The translations under genes and the position numbers were made by a program. A DNA stretch of 64,000 bases from Pyruvatibacter sp. HU-CL02332 (GTDB lineage: Bacteria; Pseudomonadota; Alphaproteobacteria; CGMCC-115125), in assembly GCF_040362765.1 (NCBI RefSeq), contig NZ_BAABWK010000001.1:672990-736989 (forward strand), given 5' to 3'. Each line of letters begins with the position of its first letter. Position 1 is the first letter of the stretch. Under the pieces are notes generated by a model. It did no database searches and had not been told where the DNA came from. It worked only from the letters and a program-made list of their open reading frames with translations. Below, in pieces: positions 45,231 to 54,265 of the stretch.

Positions 45231-46463
45231 ATGGATCTCGCCCTCACCAAAGAGCACGACGCCTTCCGCGACGAAGTCCGGACATTTTTGAACGACAATC
45301 TGGACGAAGACCTCAAGCGCGCCGGCCGTCTGGGCACCAGCGTATATGCCGACTACGACGTCACCATGCGCTGGCACAAGATCCTGAACCGCAAAGGCTG
45401 GCTCGTCCCCGCATGGCCGGTTGAATATGGCGGCACGGGCTGGGACCTGATGCGCCAGTACATCTGGGCCAGCGAAACATCCAAGGCCGGAGCCCCGTCC
45501 CTGTCGCCCATGGGCGTGGGAATGATCGGGCCCGCTCTCATTGGCTACGGCACCAAGGAACAAAAGGATTATTACCTGCCACGCATCCGGGAGGGTGAAG
45601 ACTTTTGGTGCCAGGGATATTCCGAACCCGGATCAGGGTCAGACCTCGCCTCCCTGCAGATGAAAGCGGAAGACAAGGGTGATCACTTTGTGTGTTCAGG
45701 AGCCAAGATCTGGACGACCCACGCCAATTATGCCAATCGCATTTTCTGCCTTGTCCGCACGGACGGCTCCAGCAAGCCTCAGGAAGGCATCACGTTTGTC
45801 CTTATGGACATGGATCAGCCCGGCGTAACGGTTGACCCACTTTTGATGCTCACCGGCGAGCACATCCAGAACCAGATTTTCTTCGAGAACGTCAAAGTTC
45901 CAAAGGAGAATGTGGTTGGAGAGGTCGGCAAGGGCTGGACCGTTGCCAAATATCTGCTCCAGTTCGAGCGTGGCAATGCCTATGCGCCGGGTTTGTATTC
46001 CCGTCTTGAGCGCATTCGCGCAGGCGCAGCCGATGAAAACGCGGGCACAGGCACCCGTCTGATTGACGAGCCCGGCTTTGCAACCAAGCTGGCCGAAGCC
46101 GAAGTTGAAATTGCCACCCTCGAATTCACAGAACATCGCATTCTGTCAGCGCTCGCGGCCGGAGACCCTCCCGGTGCGGAGTCTTCAATGCTCAAGACGC
46201 GCGGCACCGAGGTGAGTCAGCGTCTGACTGAAATTGCCATTGAAGCAGCGGCCTTTTATGGGGCGCCGTTTCAACCGCAATACACAAGTCCAGGCGGCCC
46301 CGTACCAAGTGCCCCCGTCCGCGACGGCAATCTGCCGCCTGTGGGGCCCGAGCGTTGGGTCACGGCTGTCCCCAAATACCTGAATGACCGAGCTGGCTCT
46401 ATCTATGCCGGATCAAACGAGATTCAGCGCAATATCATGGCAAAGGCGGTGCTGGGGCTGTAG
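45231..46463 (+). CDS. Acyl-CoA dehydrogenase
   Basis: A 410-residue FAD enzyme. Motifs are WPVEYGGTGWD, CQGYSEPGSGSDLASLQ (FAD and substrate loop), WTTHANYA and the C-terminal YAGSNEIQRNIMAKAVLGL. The catalytic base cannot be placed by eye. The insert around PVRDGNLPPVGPERW resembles ACADs of unusual acyl-CoAs in Parvibaculum and actinobacteria (cholesterol or branched chains). Immediately downstream of tetR, with a hairpin over its ribosome-binding site. Confidence 0.9.
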   Translation: MDLALTKEHDAFRDEVRTFLNDNLDEDLKRAGRLGTSVYADYDVTMRWHKILNRKGWLVPAWPVEYGGTGWDLMRQYIWASETSKAGAPSLSPMGVGMIGPALIGYGTKEQKDYYLPRIREGEDFWCQGYSEPGSGSDLASLQMKAEDKGDHFVCSGAKIWTTHANYANRIFCLVRTDGSSKPQEGITFVLMDMDQPGVTVDPLLMLTGEHIQNQIFFENVKVPKENVVGEVGKGWTVAKYLLQFERGNAYAPGLYSRLERIRAGAADENAGTGTRLIDEPGFATKLAEAEVEIATLEFTEHRILSALAAGDPPGAESSMLKTRGTEVSQRLTEIAIEAAAFYGAPFQPQYTSPGGPVPSAPVRDGNLPPVGPERWVTAVPKYLNDRAGSIYAGSNEIQRNIMAKAVLGL

Positions 46464-46516
46464 GCTCCGGCCTCTGTAGGCAAATCTGCCTGCGTTCTGC
46501 CTGAGGCTTCTAGAGA

Positions 46517-47938
46517 ATGACTGCCATCCTTGATTGGCTCAATGAATACGAGTCCGCCCTTTCAGCCATCGCCGCCCTCATTCTGATCGGCACCGTGGCT
46601 GCAACGGTCGGACGAAACTGGCTGGTCAAAAACCGGACGTCGGGCGCGAACCCAGGCCCGTCAGCCGCTGCATCCCCAAATGCTCAGCAGCCCAGTACGG
46701 TCAGTGATCGCCCATCTATTGCGGTTCTGCCTTTCGAGAATACTTCCGGCGATCCATCCAAAGAAGCGGTAGCAGACGGCCTCACGAGCGAAATCATCGC
46801 CGGCCTGTCAGCCAACCGACATCTGTTCGTCATCGCCCGCAATTCCTGCTTCACCTACAAGGGCCGCAGTGTGGACGTGCGCGAGGTCTCACGCGAACTT
46901 GGCGTGCGATATGTCCTTGAAGGCACCGTTCGCACCCGGGATGATCGCGTGCGCGTCAGCGCTCAATTGATTGATGCCACCAATGGCGCGACCGCGTGGT
47001 CGCAGCGCTTTGACGTGCCCATTGATGACCTCTTTGAGTTGGACGACGTCGTGACAGCAGACATCGTCGCAGCTCTTATCCCCGAACTGCGTCGGGCAGA
47101 AGCCGCCCGCGCACGAGAAAACCCGGTCGGCCTCGACATCTGGTCGCGCGTGAACTCGGCATGGCTGGACCTGCAAAATGACCTTGCCAACCAGAATAAT
47201 GCGAAGGACGTCATTCAGCGTCTGGAAGCTATTCTAGAAGAGGCACCCGAGTTTGCACTGGCCCATGGCGTGCTGGCACACGCCTATTCTCTCGCCTTCC
47301 AGCTCGGCGATGAGGAAACAAAGTCCACACAGGATCTCAAGGCCAAAACGACAGAACACCTGCAACGGGCTATCGCCCTGGACCCGGACGACCCGGCCAT
47401 TCGCCATCTGGCCGGTGCGGCACTTTCAAATTACCGCGAAAGCGATGAGGCACGCCGCTCCTATCAAAAGGCGCTTGATCTCAACCCGGACTATGCCCCT
47501 GCCCTGGGAAGCCTTGGCGTGTCGCTTATCTACGCTGGCCGCACACAGGAAGCCATTGAACATATCGAACGGGCGCTTCGCCTCTCACCACGTGAACCGC
47601 AGGCTTACCACTGGCAGTCACATCTCGCCCTTGCTCACAATGTGCTTGGGAATCCCGCACTTGCCCTTGACTATGCGAAGACAGCATATGAGCGTCGCCC
47701 CACAATGATGGGCAGGGTCTCTCTCATCATGGCAAACGCTCTGCTGGGCAACACCGCAGAAGCGACGGTCTATGCCAACGAACTTAAGTCTGTCATGTCA
47801 TCCACAATGACCAGAGCCAGCTACACGGAACTGCTCAATCAACTGGTGCAGGATGAGGATCGGTACCGCGAACTGCGTGACGCAATCGAGCCTTACCTGA
47901 ACGATGAATATGTAGATGCGGAACAGACCGAGGCTTAG
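46517..47938 (+). CDS. Membrane TolB/FlgO-like domain protein with TPR repeats
   Basis: A 473-residue protein. One transmembrane helix (residues 14-32) precedes a Ser/Ala/Pro linker. The domain IAVLPFENTSGDPSKEAVADGLTSEII (seen in short segments) to about residue 190 is the FlgO/TolB N-terminal-like domain that is usually fused to CadC-type HTH or guanylate cyclase domains. Four or more TPR units fill residues 230-440. Here no DNA-binding or cyclase domain is present. It is convergent with the next gene, with a 4-bp overlap. Function unknown. Confidence 0.82.
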   Translation: MTAILDWLNEYESALSAIAALILIGTVAATVGRNWLVKNRTSGANPGPSAAASPNAQQPSTVSDRPSIAVLPFENTSGDPSKEAVADGLTSEIIAGLSANRHLFVIARNSCFTYKGRSVDVREVSRELGVRYVLEGTVRTRDDRVRVSAQLIDATNGATAWSQRFDVPIDDLFELDDVVTADIVAALIPELRRAEAARARENPVGLDIWSRVNSAWLDLQNDLANQNNAKDVIQRLEAILEEAPEFALAHGVLAHAYSLAFQLGDEETKSTQDLKAKTTEHLQRAIALDPDDPAIRHLAGAALSNYRESDEARRSYQKALDLNPDYAPALGSLGVSLIYAGRTQEAIEHIERALRLSPREPQAYHWQSHLALAHNVLGNPALALDYAKTAYERRPTMMGRVSLIMANALLGNTAEATVYANELKSVMSSTMTRASYTELLNQLVQDEDRYRELRDAIEPYLNDEYVDAEQTEA

Positions 47939-49044
47939 CCTAGCGCTGCATCGACCATCCGCTCAACAAAAGCACCGCCAAGCCACGAACTCACCGGAAT
48001 AGCCAGATAAAGCCCAAATTGCGCAATGGTTGGCGCACTGATGGGTGTTTCCTGTGCCTTCTCCAGCCTGTCTTCATAAGCAAGAAGCGCCCCCATCTGG
48101 GCCAGACGCGGGTCATCTGCCTCTCGCACCTTTGTTTCGCTTGCCGCATCCAGCGCATTGAGATGCAGATGCGCAATCACTGCCCTGACCTCGGCAAGCG
48201 CAGTGTCCTTGGACCGACGAATGACACGCCGGCCAGCCATCGCCGGGGTTATTGCCGCAAGCCCACCAAGGATCGCGATGCAGGCCATGAAAACCAGAAT
48301 GACGGTCGCTTCAATGTTGGTATCAAGCACAAAGAGCACGCCAATTGCTGCCCCGATCATCCAGATAAATGACGTATGCAGTCCCGCATTGACCAAGGGG
48401 CGCAATTTGTCGGCATCCAGCGGCCCCACTTCCAGCCGCGCAACCGTCTCCGTCAACAAGCGTCGCGCGCCAGTGACCATTTGATAGGAAGCCTTGGAGA
48501 GGCTTGCGATCAAAAAGGGTACAATGATCAAGAACCAGCCTGCTGCCCAGTAGGCCGACGGAGGTAGGTCCGTGTCCCAGGAGCTTGGTTGACCTGACAT
48601 AAGCGACCAGGCGCCAGGCACGGAAAAGACCGGGATCAGCAATCCAAAGCACCACCCAAGTGACGAAGCGACAAGCCGCCCGGTCTTGTCTCCGGCAGCT
48701 GACCGAACATAAAGATCACGCAGCCCCGCGCGATCCAGGGATGGGGTGATCTCTGCCAGGGACGTGATGTCTCCCAAGTGGCGCACCTGAGCGTAAGGAA
48801 GAGCAAAGACCGTAAAGCCCGCAAGAAGCGACGTGACAATGGCAGCCCAGCTGTAGGGGTCCAGCGGAATACTGGAGTCACGCAACTCAAGTTGGATGGG
48901 CAACAGGCCAAAGGCATAGCCGGGAACAAAATAGGTGGCAGCAACAAGCACTGAGACAATCGGCGCTGCCATAGCGGGCGAAACACCCAAAAAGCGCACC
49001 AGTTTTGCTTCCCATGAGAAAGCCAGATCCTTGGGTACTCTCAT
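47935..49044 (-). CDS. Multi-span inner-membrane protein of unknown family
   Basis: A 369-residue protein with about seven to eight hydrophobic segments, for example [19 protein letters not shown] and [20 protein letters not shown] cytoplasmic region rich in charge ([27 protein letters not shown]) lies near the C-terminus. I do not recognise the family. The ATG at 49044 (MRVPKDLAF) follows AGGGGAC; an in-frame start at 49122 would add a Cys/Arg-rich lead. Its 3' end overlaps the TPR gene by 4 bp. Confidence 0.7.
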   Translation of the reverse strand: MRVPKDLAFSWEAKLVRFLGVSPAMAAPIVSVLVAATYFVPGYAFGLLPIQLELRDSSIPLDPYSWAAIVTSLLAGFTVFALPYAQVRHLGDITSLAEITPSLDRAGLRDLYVRSAAGDKTGRLVASSLGWCFGLLIPVFSVPGAWSLMSGQPSSWDTDLPPSAYWAAGWFLIIVPFLIASLSKASYQMVTGARRLLTETVARLEVGPLDADKLRPLVNAGLHTSFIWMIGAAIGVLFVLDTNIEATVILVFMACIAILGGLAAITPAMAGRRVIRRSKDTALAEVRAVIAHLHLNALDAASETKVREADDPRLAQMGALLAYEDRLEKAQETPISAPTIAQFGLYLAIPVSSWLGGAFVERMVDAALG

Positions 49045-49206
49045 CCGGTCCACGTCCCCTTTATGGTTCAGCCAAAGCGCTCCAGCACTGCGTTCAAGCG
49101 CCAAGCGTTTGCATTCTTGCAAAGCCTACAAAGAAGCCTTGCACAAACCCAGTGCTGTCTTAAGACTGCGCCTCGAAAGCTTTACCCGCCACTGACGGAC
49201 ACTTCC

Positions 49207-49887
49207 ATGCACATAGATGATGCCATCCGTACACGCCGTTCCATACGTGCGTTCAAATCCGATCCTGTACCGCGGGACATCATAGACGATCTGCTGGACG
49301 TTGCCCGTCAGGCACCAAGCGGCACCAATGTACAGCCCTGGCATATTCATGTGGTGATGGGAGACGCGCGCAACAAGCTGGTGGATGCCGTTCTTCAGCA
49401 CCGAGAAACACATCGCAAGGACGGTGCTCCGGATTCGTTTTCCGAGTTTCCCCGCGCCAGCAAGCGCAAGGAACCCTACACCACGCGCATGCGCACCCTC
49501 GGCAAAGCCATGTATGGCCTTCTTGAAATTCCCAAAGGCGACCAGGAAGCCAACTGGCGCCAGTGGGCACGCAACTATGAATTTTTCGATGCCCCGGTGG
49601 GATTGCTGTTCACCATCGACAAGGATCTTGAATATTCAAGCTGGGTCGACATGGGGATCATGCTTCAAACGATCATGCTGGCAGCACGCGCCCGTGGCCT
49701 TGACACCTGCGCACAGGGCGCCTGGAACAATTTCTGGACAGTCACGAAAGGCGTTCTGAATATTCCCGATACGGAATATGTCGTCTGCGGTATGTCACTT
49801 GGATATGCAGACGAGAACGCACCAGTGAACACACTTGTTGCAGAGCGTGAACCGGTTTCAGAGTTCGTGACGTTTCACGAAGACTAG
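49207..49887 (+). CDS. Nitroreductase family FMN oxidoreductase
   Basis: A 226-residue nitroreductase. It begins [20 protein letters not shown], then [16 protein letters not shown] (FMN contact) and ends [16 protein letters not shown]. The family uses FMN and NAD(P)H to reduce nitro compounds, quinones or enones. The start at 49207 is the conserved N-terminus; upstream in-frame Met codons read a different, basic sequence overlapping the divergent membrane-protein gene. Confidence 0.87.
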   Translation: MHIDDAIRTRRSIRAFKSDPVPRDIIDDLLDVARQAPSGTNVQPWHIHVVMGDARNKLVDAVLQHRETHRKDGAPDSFSEFPRASKRKEPYTTRMRTLGKAMYGLLEIPKGDQEANWRQWARNYEFFDAPVGLLFTIDKDLEYSSWVDMGIMLQTIMLAARARGLDTCAQGAWNNFWTVTKGVLNIPDTEYVVCGMSLGYADENAPVNTLVAEREPVSEFVTFHED

Positions 49888-49893
49888 GCCGCG

Positions 49894-50289
49894 CTAGAAA
49901 CCCGACCGCTGAATACGATTGGCGCGAAAGCGAAACGCACGGTCAATGGCAGGTCCGCCGAGGCTCTGCCCAAATGCCGCGTCACGCGCCTGCCGAAACG
50001 CAATGTCTCCGTCGGCGCCATCACCTCGACGCGTGCTACCCGTCACGATGAAAAAGCCGCCACCACTGGAGCAGCAATGGCTGCCAAAGGTATTGCCGAC
50101 GCCACCGCTGAGGCTGCCAAGAGCCATATGACCATTGAGACTGGGTGTCTGAGGTTGGACAGGCACATAAACCTCAGCATCCGCCCCCGACATCTGCCAG
50201 CTTCGGTTGGTGTCACCAGCCTGAGCTGAGGATGCAAAAGCGCCTGCGGCGAAAGCCACGGTCGCGATCAGTGATGCAAATGCTTTCAT
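49894..50289 (-). CDS. Secreted hypothetical protein with Gly-rich core
   Basis: A 131-residue protein with a clear signal peptide (MKAFASLIATVAFAAGAFAS, cut after AQA). The mature part has a Gly/Ser-rich segment with a Cys-Cys pair (GSHCCSSGGGFFIVTGS) and a basic C-terminus (FRFRANRIQRSGF). AAAGGGTGG precedes the ATG. I recognise no family. Real expression is likely because signal peptide, ribosome-binding site and length fit, but the role is unknown. Confidence 0.6.
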   Translation of the reverse strand: MKAFASLIATVAFAAGAFASSAQAGDTNRSWQMSGADAEVYVPVQPQTPSLNGHMALGSLSGGVGNTFGSHCCSSGGGFFIVTGSTRRGDGADGDIAFRQARDAAFGQSLGGPAIDRAFRFRANRIQRSGF

Positions 50290-50370
50290 GGGTCCACCCT
50301 TTCAGCGGGTACCGGTCAAGATCTTAACATATGCAATGCGGCGCGGAATTCCCACTTTGGCACAGCACAT

Positions 50371-50396
50371 GGTTAAGATCGGACGTCAAATTAACC
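50371..50396. promoter_or_regulatory. GGTTAA/TTAACC inverted repeat upstream of DUF35 gene
   Basis: Arms GGTTAA and TTAACC with a 14-bp centre, about 80 bp upstream of the DUF35 start and 82 bp from the divergent secreted-protein start. Possible operator in a shared promoter region. Confidence 0.35.
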
Positions 50397-50475
50397 TTCT
50401 GTTGAGTATGTGCTCCGGCCCGTTATCCTCCCGCCCGTCAAAACATTGTTGATAAGTCTGAAGGGAGGGCCCGGT

Positions 50476-50901
50476 ATGCCCGCACCAAAACAGTTTCTAC
50501 CCCAGCCAACGCCGGAGACGGCGCATTTCTGGGAAGGTGCAAAGGCAGGTGAACTTCGCCTGCAAAGATGCAGCGCCTGCAACCATGCCTACTTCCCGCC
50601 GCGCCCCTTCTGTCCCGATTGCGGCTCAAGGGATGTTGCCGTGTTCAAGGCAAGCGGCGACGCCAAGCTCTATTCCTATGTCATCAACCACCGTCCGCGC
50701 CCGGACTTTGGAGAGGAGCCGCATTCCATTGCCGTGGTTGAACTCGCCGAAGGCCCGCGCATGATGACCAACATTGTGGGCTGCCCCCAGACGCCTGAGG
50801 CACTGCAGCTGGACATGCCCCTCAAGGTGACGTTCGAGGATAAGTCTGACGACATCGCCCTGCCAAAATTCACGCCCGCAGATAGCCAGGCGGGAGCATA
50901 A
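50476..50901 (+). CDS. DUF35 OB-fold/zinc-ribbon acyl-CoA-associated protein
   Basis: A 141-residue protein. A helix (ETAHFWEGAKAGELRLQRC) leads into a rubredoxin-like zinc-ribbon with CSACN and CPDCG, then an OB fold. DUF35 proteins pair with thiolases or thiolase-like aldolases and hold the CoA substrate, as in ChsH2-Ltp2. The start follows GGGAGGG. It ends 2 bp before the thiolase gene. Confidence 0.88.
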   Translation: MPAPKQFLPQPTPETAHFWEGAKAGELRLQRCSACNHAYFPPRPFCPDCGSRDVAVFKASGDAKLYSYVINHRPRPDFGEEPHSIAVVELAEGPRMMTNIVGCPQTPEALQLDMPLKVTFEDKSDDIALPKFTPADSQAGA

Positions 50902-50903
50902 TC

Positions 50904-52049
50904 ATGGGACAGAAAACAACAGCGATCGTCGGCGCGGCTGAAACAACCGACCTTGGCAAGATACCGCATCTGTCAGAGCTGATGCTGCATGCGGATGCAG
51001 CGCTCAATGCCCTTGACGATGCAGGCCTCAAAATCTCCGACATTGACGGCGTTGCCACCGCCGGCGAGAACCCCGGCACCCTCGCCTACTATCTGGGCAT
51101 CACGCCCACCTGGGTGGACGGCACATCCGTCGGCGGCTGTTCCTTCATGCTGCATGTGCGCCATGCCATGGCCGCCATTGAAGCAGGATTGTGCACAACG
51201 GTGCTCGTCACCCACGGTGAAAGCGGCAAGAGCCGGGTCGGCGTCAACCGCGGCGGCGGTCGTGGTCCTACCAGTCTCAACGGCCAGTTTGAAGTGCCCT
51301 ATGGCGTCATGGGACCGCCCTCCATGTTCACGATCCCGGTGCTGCGATATCTGAAGGACACCGGCACCACCATGGAGCAGCTCGCGTCAGTGGCCGTCGT
51401 TCAACGTGAATGGGCCGCAAAGAACCCGCGCGCCTATATGAAGGACCCGATCAATGTTGATGATGTTCTCAACTCCCGGATGATCGCATGGCCCTTCCGG
51501 CTTCTCATGTGTTGCCTCGTGACCGATGGCGGTGGTGCGTTGATCATAACGTCAGCAGACCGCGCCAAGGATTTTCCCAACAAGCCGGTTTACATCCTTG
51601 GCACCGGCGAAAGCACTGAAACCCCCATGGTCAGTCAGATGGAGGACTTCACCACGTCACGCGCCTTCCGCGTGGCAGGTCCCGCGGCCTTGGCATCCGC
51701 AGGCGTGAGTCACAACGATATTGACCATCTGATGATCTATGACGCCTTTGCACACCTGCCGCTCTATGGCCTTGAGGATCTTGGGTTCTGCGACCGCGGT
51801 GAGGCTGGTGCCTTCATAGCGGAAGGCAACACCCGCCCGGGTGGCAAACTGCCCCTCAACACCAATGGGGGTGGTCTCTCCTACATGCATTCAGGCATGT
51901 ACGGCATGTATGCCCTGCAGGAGAGCGTGCGGCAGATGCGCGGCATAGCGCCCGCACAGGTGGAGGGTGCTGAAATCTCTATGTGTCACGGCGTCGGCGG
52001 CATGTTTGCAGCCTCCGGCTCCATCATCATGTCGAATGTCGCGCCATAA
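50904..52049 (+). CDS. Thiolase-family protein (SCP-x/Ltp2-like)
   Basis: A 381-residue thiolase-fold protein. Motifs are IVGAAETTDLGKIP, TSVGGCSFMLHVRHAM with Cys79 near the position of the thiolase nucleophile, and C-terminal SMCHGVGGMFAASGS. NTNGGGLSYMHSG holds the catalytic-type His. It may be a thiolase or a retro-aldolase acting on sterol or fatty-acid side chains with its DUF35 partner. The two are cotranscribed. Confidence 0.85.
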   Translation: MGQKTTAIVGAAETTDLGKIPHLSELMLHADAALNALDDAGLKISDIDGVATAGENPGTLAYYLGITPTWVDGTSVGGCSFMLHVRHAMAAIEAGLCTTVLVTHGESGKSRVGVNRGGGRGPTSLNGQFEVPYGVMGPPSMFTIPVLRYLKDTGTTMEQLASVAVVQREWAAKNPRAYMKDPINVDDVLNSRMIAWPFRLLMCCLVTDGGGALIITSADRAKDFPNKPVYILGTGESTETPMVSQMEDFTTSRAFRVAGPAALASAGVSHNDIDHLMIYDAFAHLPLYGLEDLGFCDRGEAGAFIAEGNTRPGGKLPLNTNGGGLSYMHSGMYGMYALQESVRQMRGIAPAQVEGAEISMCHGVGGMFAASGSIIMSNVAP

Positions 52050-52081
52050 CAAATGGCCTGAAGCTCCCAATAGCCTATAGC

Positions 52082-52801
52082 TCAGTGTGCTGATCCAATG
52101 GTTTTGGACAGCCACTGAGCCACGGGCTTCAAGGTCTTCAATCGACCACACACAAAGTCCACAGCGGTCGGCGTGAACAGCTGTTTTGGATGAGGCTCCT
52201 GCGTACCCATGTGAAAGCCAGAGTGGCGGATCAAATCTGCTTGAATGCCACCGGCTTCTTTCACGGCTGGGTATCCGCGCGGCACTGTCTTGTATTTGGG
52301 CGTCCCACGTTCCCAGCCGCCTGCCTCATGCGCCTTGGATATGATGGATGCAAACGCCTTTGCCTTTTTTGGATCCGCAATCGTGTCTCGATAGGTCTTA
52401 AGGCCGGTCGGCCCGAAATCCATCATGCCGCATCCAAGATGCAGCTGCGTTGGTGAAATGCGGAACCACAGGGCCGGCGACTTACGGTCAAACGCATCTC
52501 CCACCGGAAACATGAGAGACAGATGCGGTTTGTAAGGCGTCTTGTCCTTGGAGAACCGAACATCCTTGTTGATGCGCATGATCGATCCGTTCACCCGCGC
52601 TTCTGCATTGGCTCCAGGAACCGCCTTCGCCAAGGGTCCTGCCATAGCCGCAACAAACGCTTTGGCCGGACCAATATACAGGTCGTCGTACTCGGCTCGA
52701 TGTGCATCAAACCAAGCCTTTTTATTGTTTGCCTGTAGCTCAGACAAAAATGTTGGAAGACCTTCGGGAAAACCATCAAACTGAGAAGACACCAGTACCA
52801 T
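52082..52801 (-). CDS. DUF2461 family protein
   Basis: A 239-residue protein. FDGFPEGLPTFLSELQANNKKAWF and RINKDVRFSKDKTPYKPHLSLMF are typical of DUF2461 (TIGR02453). Function not known. AGAGG lies very close to the ATG at 52801; a GTG nine bases inside would have better spacing, so the start may be 52792. The motif shared with the gst/tetR promoter lies 6 bp upstream of the ATG. Confidence 0.82.
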   Translation of the reverse strand: MVLVSSQFDGFPEGLPTFLSELQANNKKAWFDAHRAEYDDLYIGPAKAFVAAMAGPLAKAVPGANAEARVNGSIMRINKDVRFSKDKTPYKPHLSLMFPVGDAFDRKSPALWFRISPTQLHLGCGMMDFGPTGLKTYRDTIADPKKAKAFASIISKAHEAGGWERGTPKYKTVPRGYPAVKEAGGIQADLIRHSGFHMGTQEPHPKQLFTPTAVDFVCGRLKTLKPVAQWLSKTIGSAH

Positions 52802-52807
52802 TCCTCT

Positions 52808-52827
52808 TATTAGATTATGACCATAAT
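52808..52827. promoter_or_regulatory. Copy of the gst/tetR operator motif before DUF2461
   Basis: TATTAGATTATGACCATAAT, 19 of 20 bases identical to 44527-44546, with the same ATTATG-AC-CATAAT inverted repeat. It overlaps the expected core promoter and ribosome-binding site of the DUF2461 gene. Confidence 0.5.
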
Positions 52828-52919
52828 TCAACAAGAGCAAACCGATGTCCAGCCAGATTTGCAGTCGCAAGACTGACCGCAATCGAAGGCAAACTGGAGT
52901 GACTATGAAACGGTGAACG

Positions 52920-54263
52920 CTAGCGCTCGGAGAATGCCGTATCGAGGGAGCGGAACACCGGCTTGAGCAGGTAACGCACGATCGACTTCGAGCCGGTTAC
53001 GATTTCCGCATTGACCACCATGCCCGGCAGCACCAGATGCTTGGCAAGCTCGCTACCCACAAAATTGCGGTCCAGCTTGATGGTCGCGTGATAGAAATGC
53101 TCCCCGCGCTCATCCTCAAATGTAGAAGCAGAAATTTTGCTTACACTGCCTTCAAGCGCACCGAAACGCGCAGGATCATAGGTCGTGACACGCACAAGCG
53201 CGCGGTCACCAACAGACACATGACCAATGTCCTTGGGATCAACCTCAACCTGAGCAACAAGCTCATCATCAAGAGGTACGATTTCCAGAACCGGATCGCC
53301 CGGCCGCACAACATCACCAACTGACTTGACCGTCAGGCCTTTCACAATGCCACGCGCAGGTGCACGCAAGGCCAGGCGCTTTACGCGATCCTGGGCTTTT
53401 GCAATCTGATTGTTCACTTCTTCAAGTTCGCCAAGAGCCCGTGCCCGGTCGCGCTTGGCTTCATCAAGCAGTCGGGCATCAATTTCCTTGAGGCTAAGCT
53501 CGGACTCGAGCATGGCCTGCTCCACTTCAGCGACCCGCCCCTGTGTTGTGATCAGTTCACCGCGTGTCTGCTCAACCGCCCGCTGGCTTTCAAGAAAAGC
53601 AATGCGGGACACAAGCCCTTTTTCAAGAAGACCACGACGCATATCCATCTGTTCTTCAAGAATGCTGACTTGTGTCTCAAGGTTTGTGACGCGCCGTTCC
53701 AGCGATGACAGTTCAGCCTTACGCTGCGCGATACGTGAACGCGCAACGCCGCGCTGCTCGGCGCGGGATGCTACCTGCAGTTCCCAGGCTTCCATCTGCT
53801 CGTGTGCAAGATGCCGGAACTCGGGATCTACTTCGAACGCAGGCTCCTGCTCATTCACAAAGGCTTCCTGACGCTCGGCAGTGAGCTCAAGAGACGCGGC
53901 CTTTGCGCGAGCCTGATCAAGATCCGCACCAGCAAGCGCTGGCTGGAACTGAACCAGTGCGTCACCTGCTTCCACAAGTGCGCCATTGCTCACCAGAATG
54001 TCGCCGACAATCCCGCCTTCAAGATGTTTGACTGTCAGCACCGACCCGGCCGGTTCTACCTGGCCCGCAGCAACCGCAAGCTCGCGAACAGTCGTCAAAG
54101 ATGCCCAGACAATAGCCATCCCGACAAACAGACTGACGACCGTAAGAATGAGGCTCGCAACCCGTGGCGCTTTGCCTTCCTCAAGCGCAAGCGGCAACGC
54201 CAGGAGTTTTTCATCCGGCGCACCTAGCATACGGCGCTTAAGTCTATGAAGACCCAGTTTCAC
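52920..54263 (-). CDS. HlyD-family type I secretion adaptor
   Basis: A 447-residue membrane fusion protein, the periplasmic adaptor of a type I secretion system. A single transmembrane helix (about 37-58) is followed by the lipoyl-like half VKHLEGGIVGDILVSNGALV, a long coiled coil (about 125-290) that would reach the TolC channel, the second lipoyl half (RLALRAPARGIVKGL) and the beta-barrel with the C-terminal PGMVVNAEIVTGSKS motif of the family. The start is GTG, two bases after the stop of the ABC gene. No TolC homologue is in the window. Confidence 0.93.
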   Translation of the reverse strand: MKLGLHRLKRRMLGAPDEKLLALPLALEEGKAPRVASLILTVVSLFVGMAIVWASLTTVRELAVAAGQVEPAGSVLTVKHLEGGIVGDILVSNGALVEAGDALVQFQPALAGADLDQARAKAASLELTAERQEAFVNEQEPAFEVDPEFRHLAHEQMEAWELQVASRAEQRGVARSRIAQRKAELSSLERRVTNLETQVSILEEQMDMRRGLLEKGLVSRIAFLESQRAVEQTRGELITTQGRVAEVEQAMLESELSLKEIDARLLDEAKRDRARALGELEEVNNQIAKAQDRVKRLALRAPARGIVKGLTVKSVGDVVRPGDPVLEIVPLDDELVAQVEVDPKDIGHVSVGDRALVRVTTYDPARFGALEGSVSKISASTFEDERGEHFYHATIKLDRNFVGSELAKHLVLPGMVVNAEIVTGSKSIVRYLLKPVFRSLDTAFSER

Positions 54264-54265
54264 GT

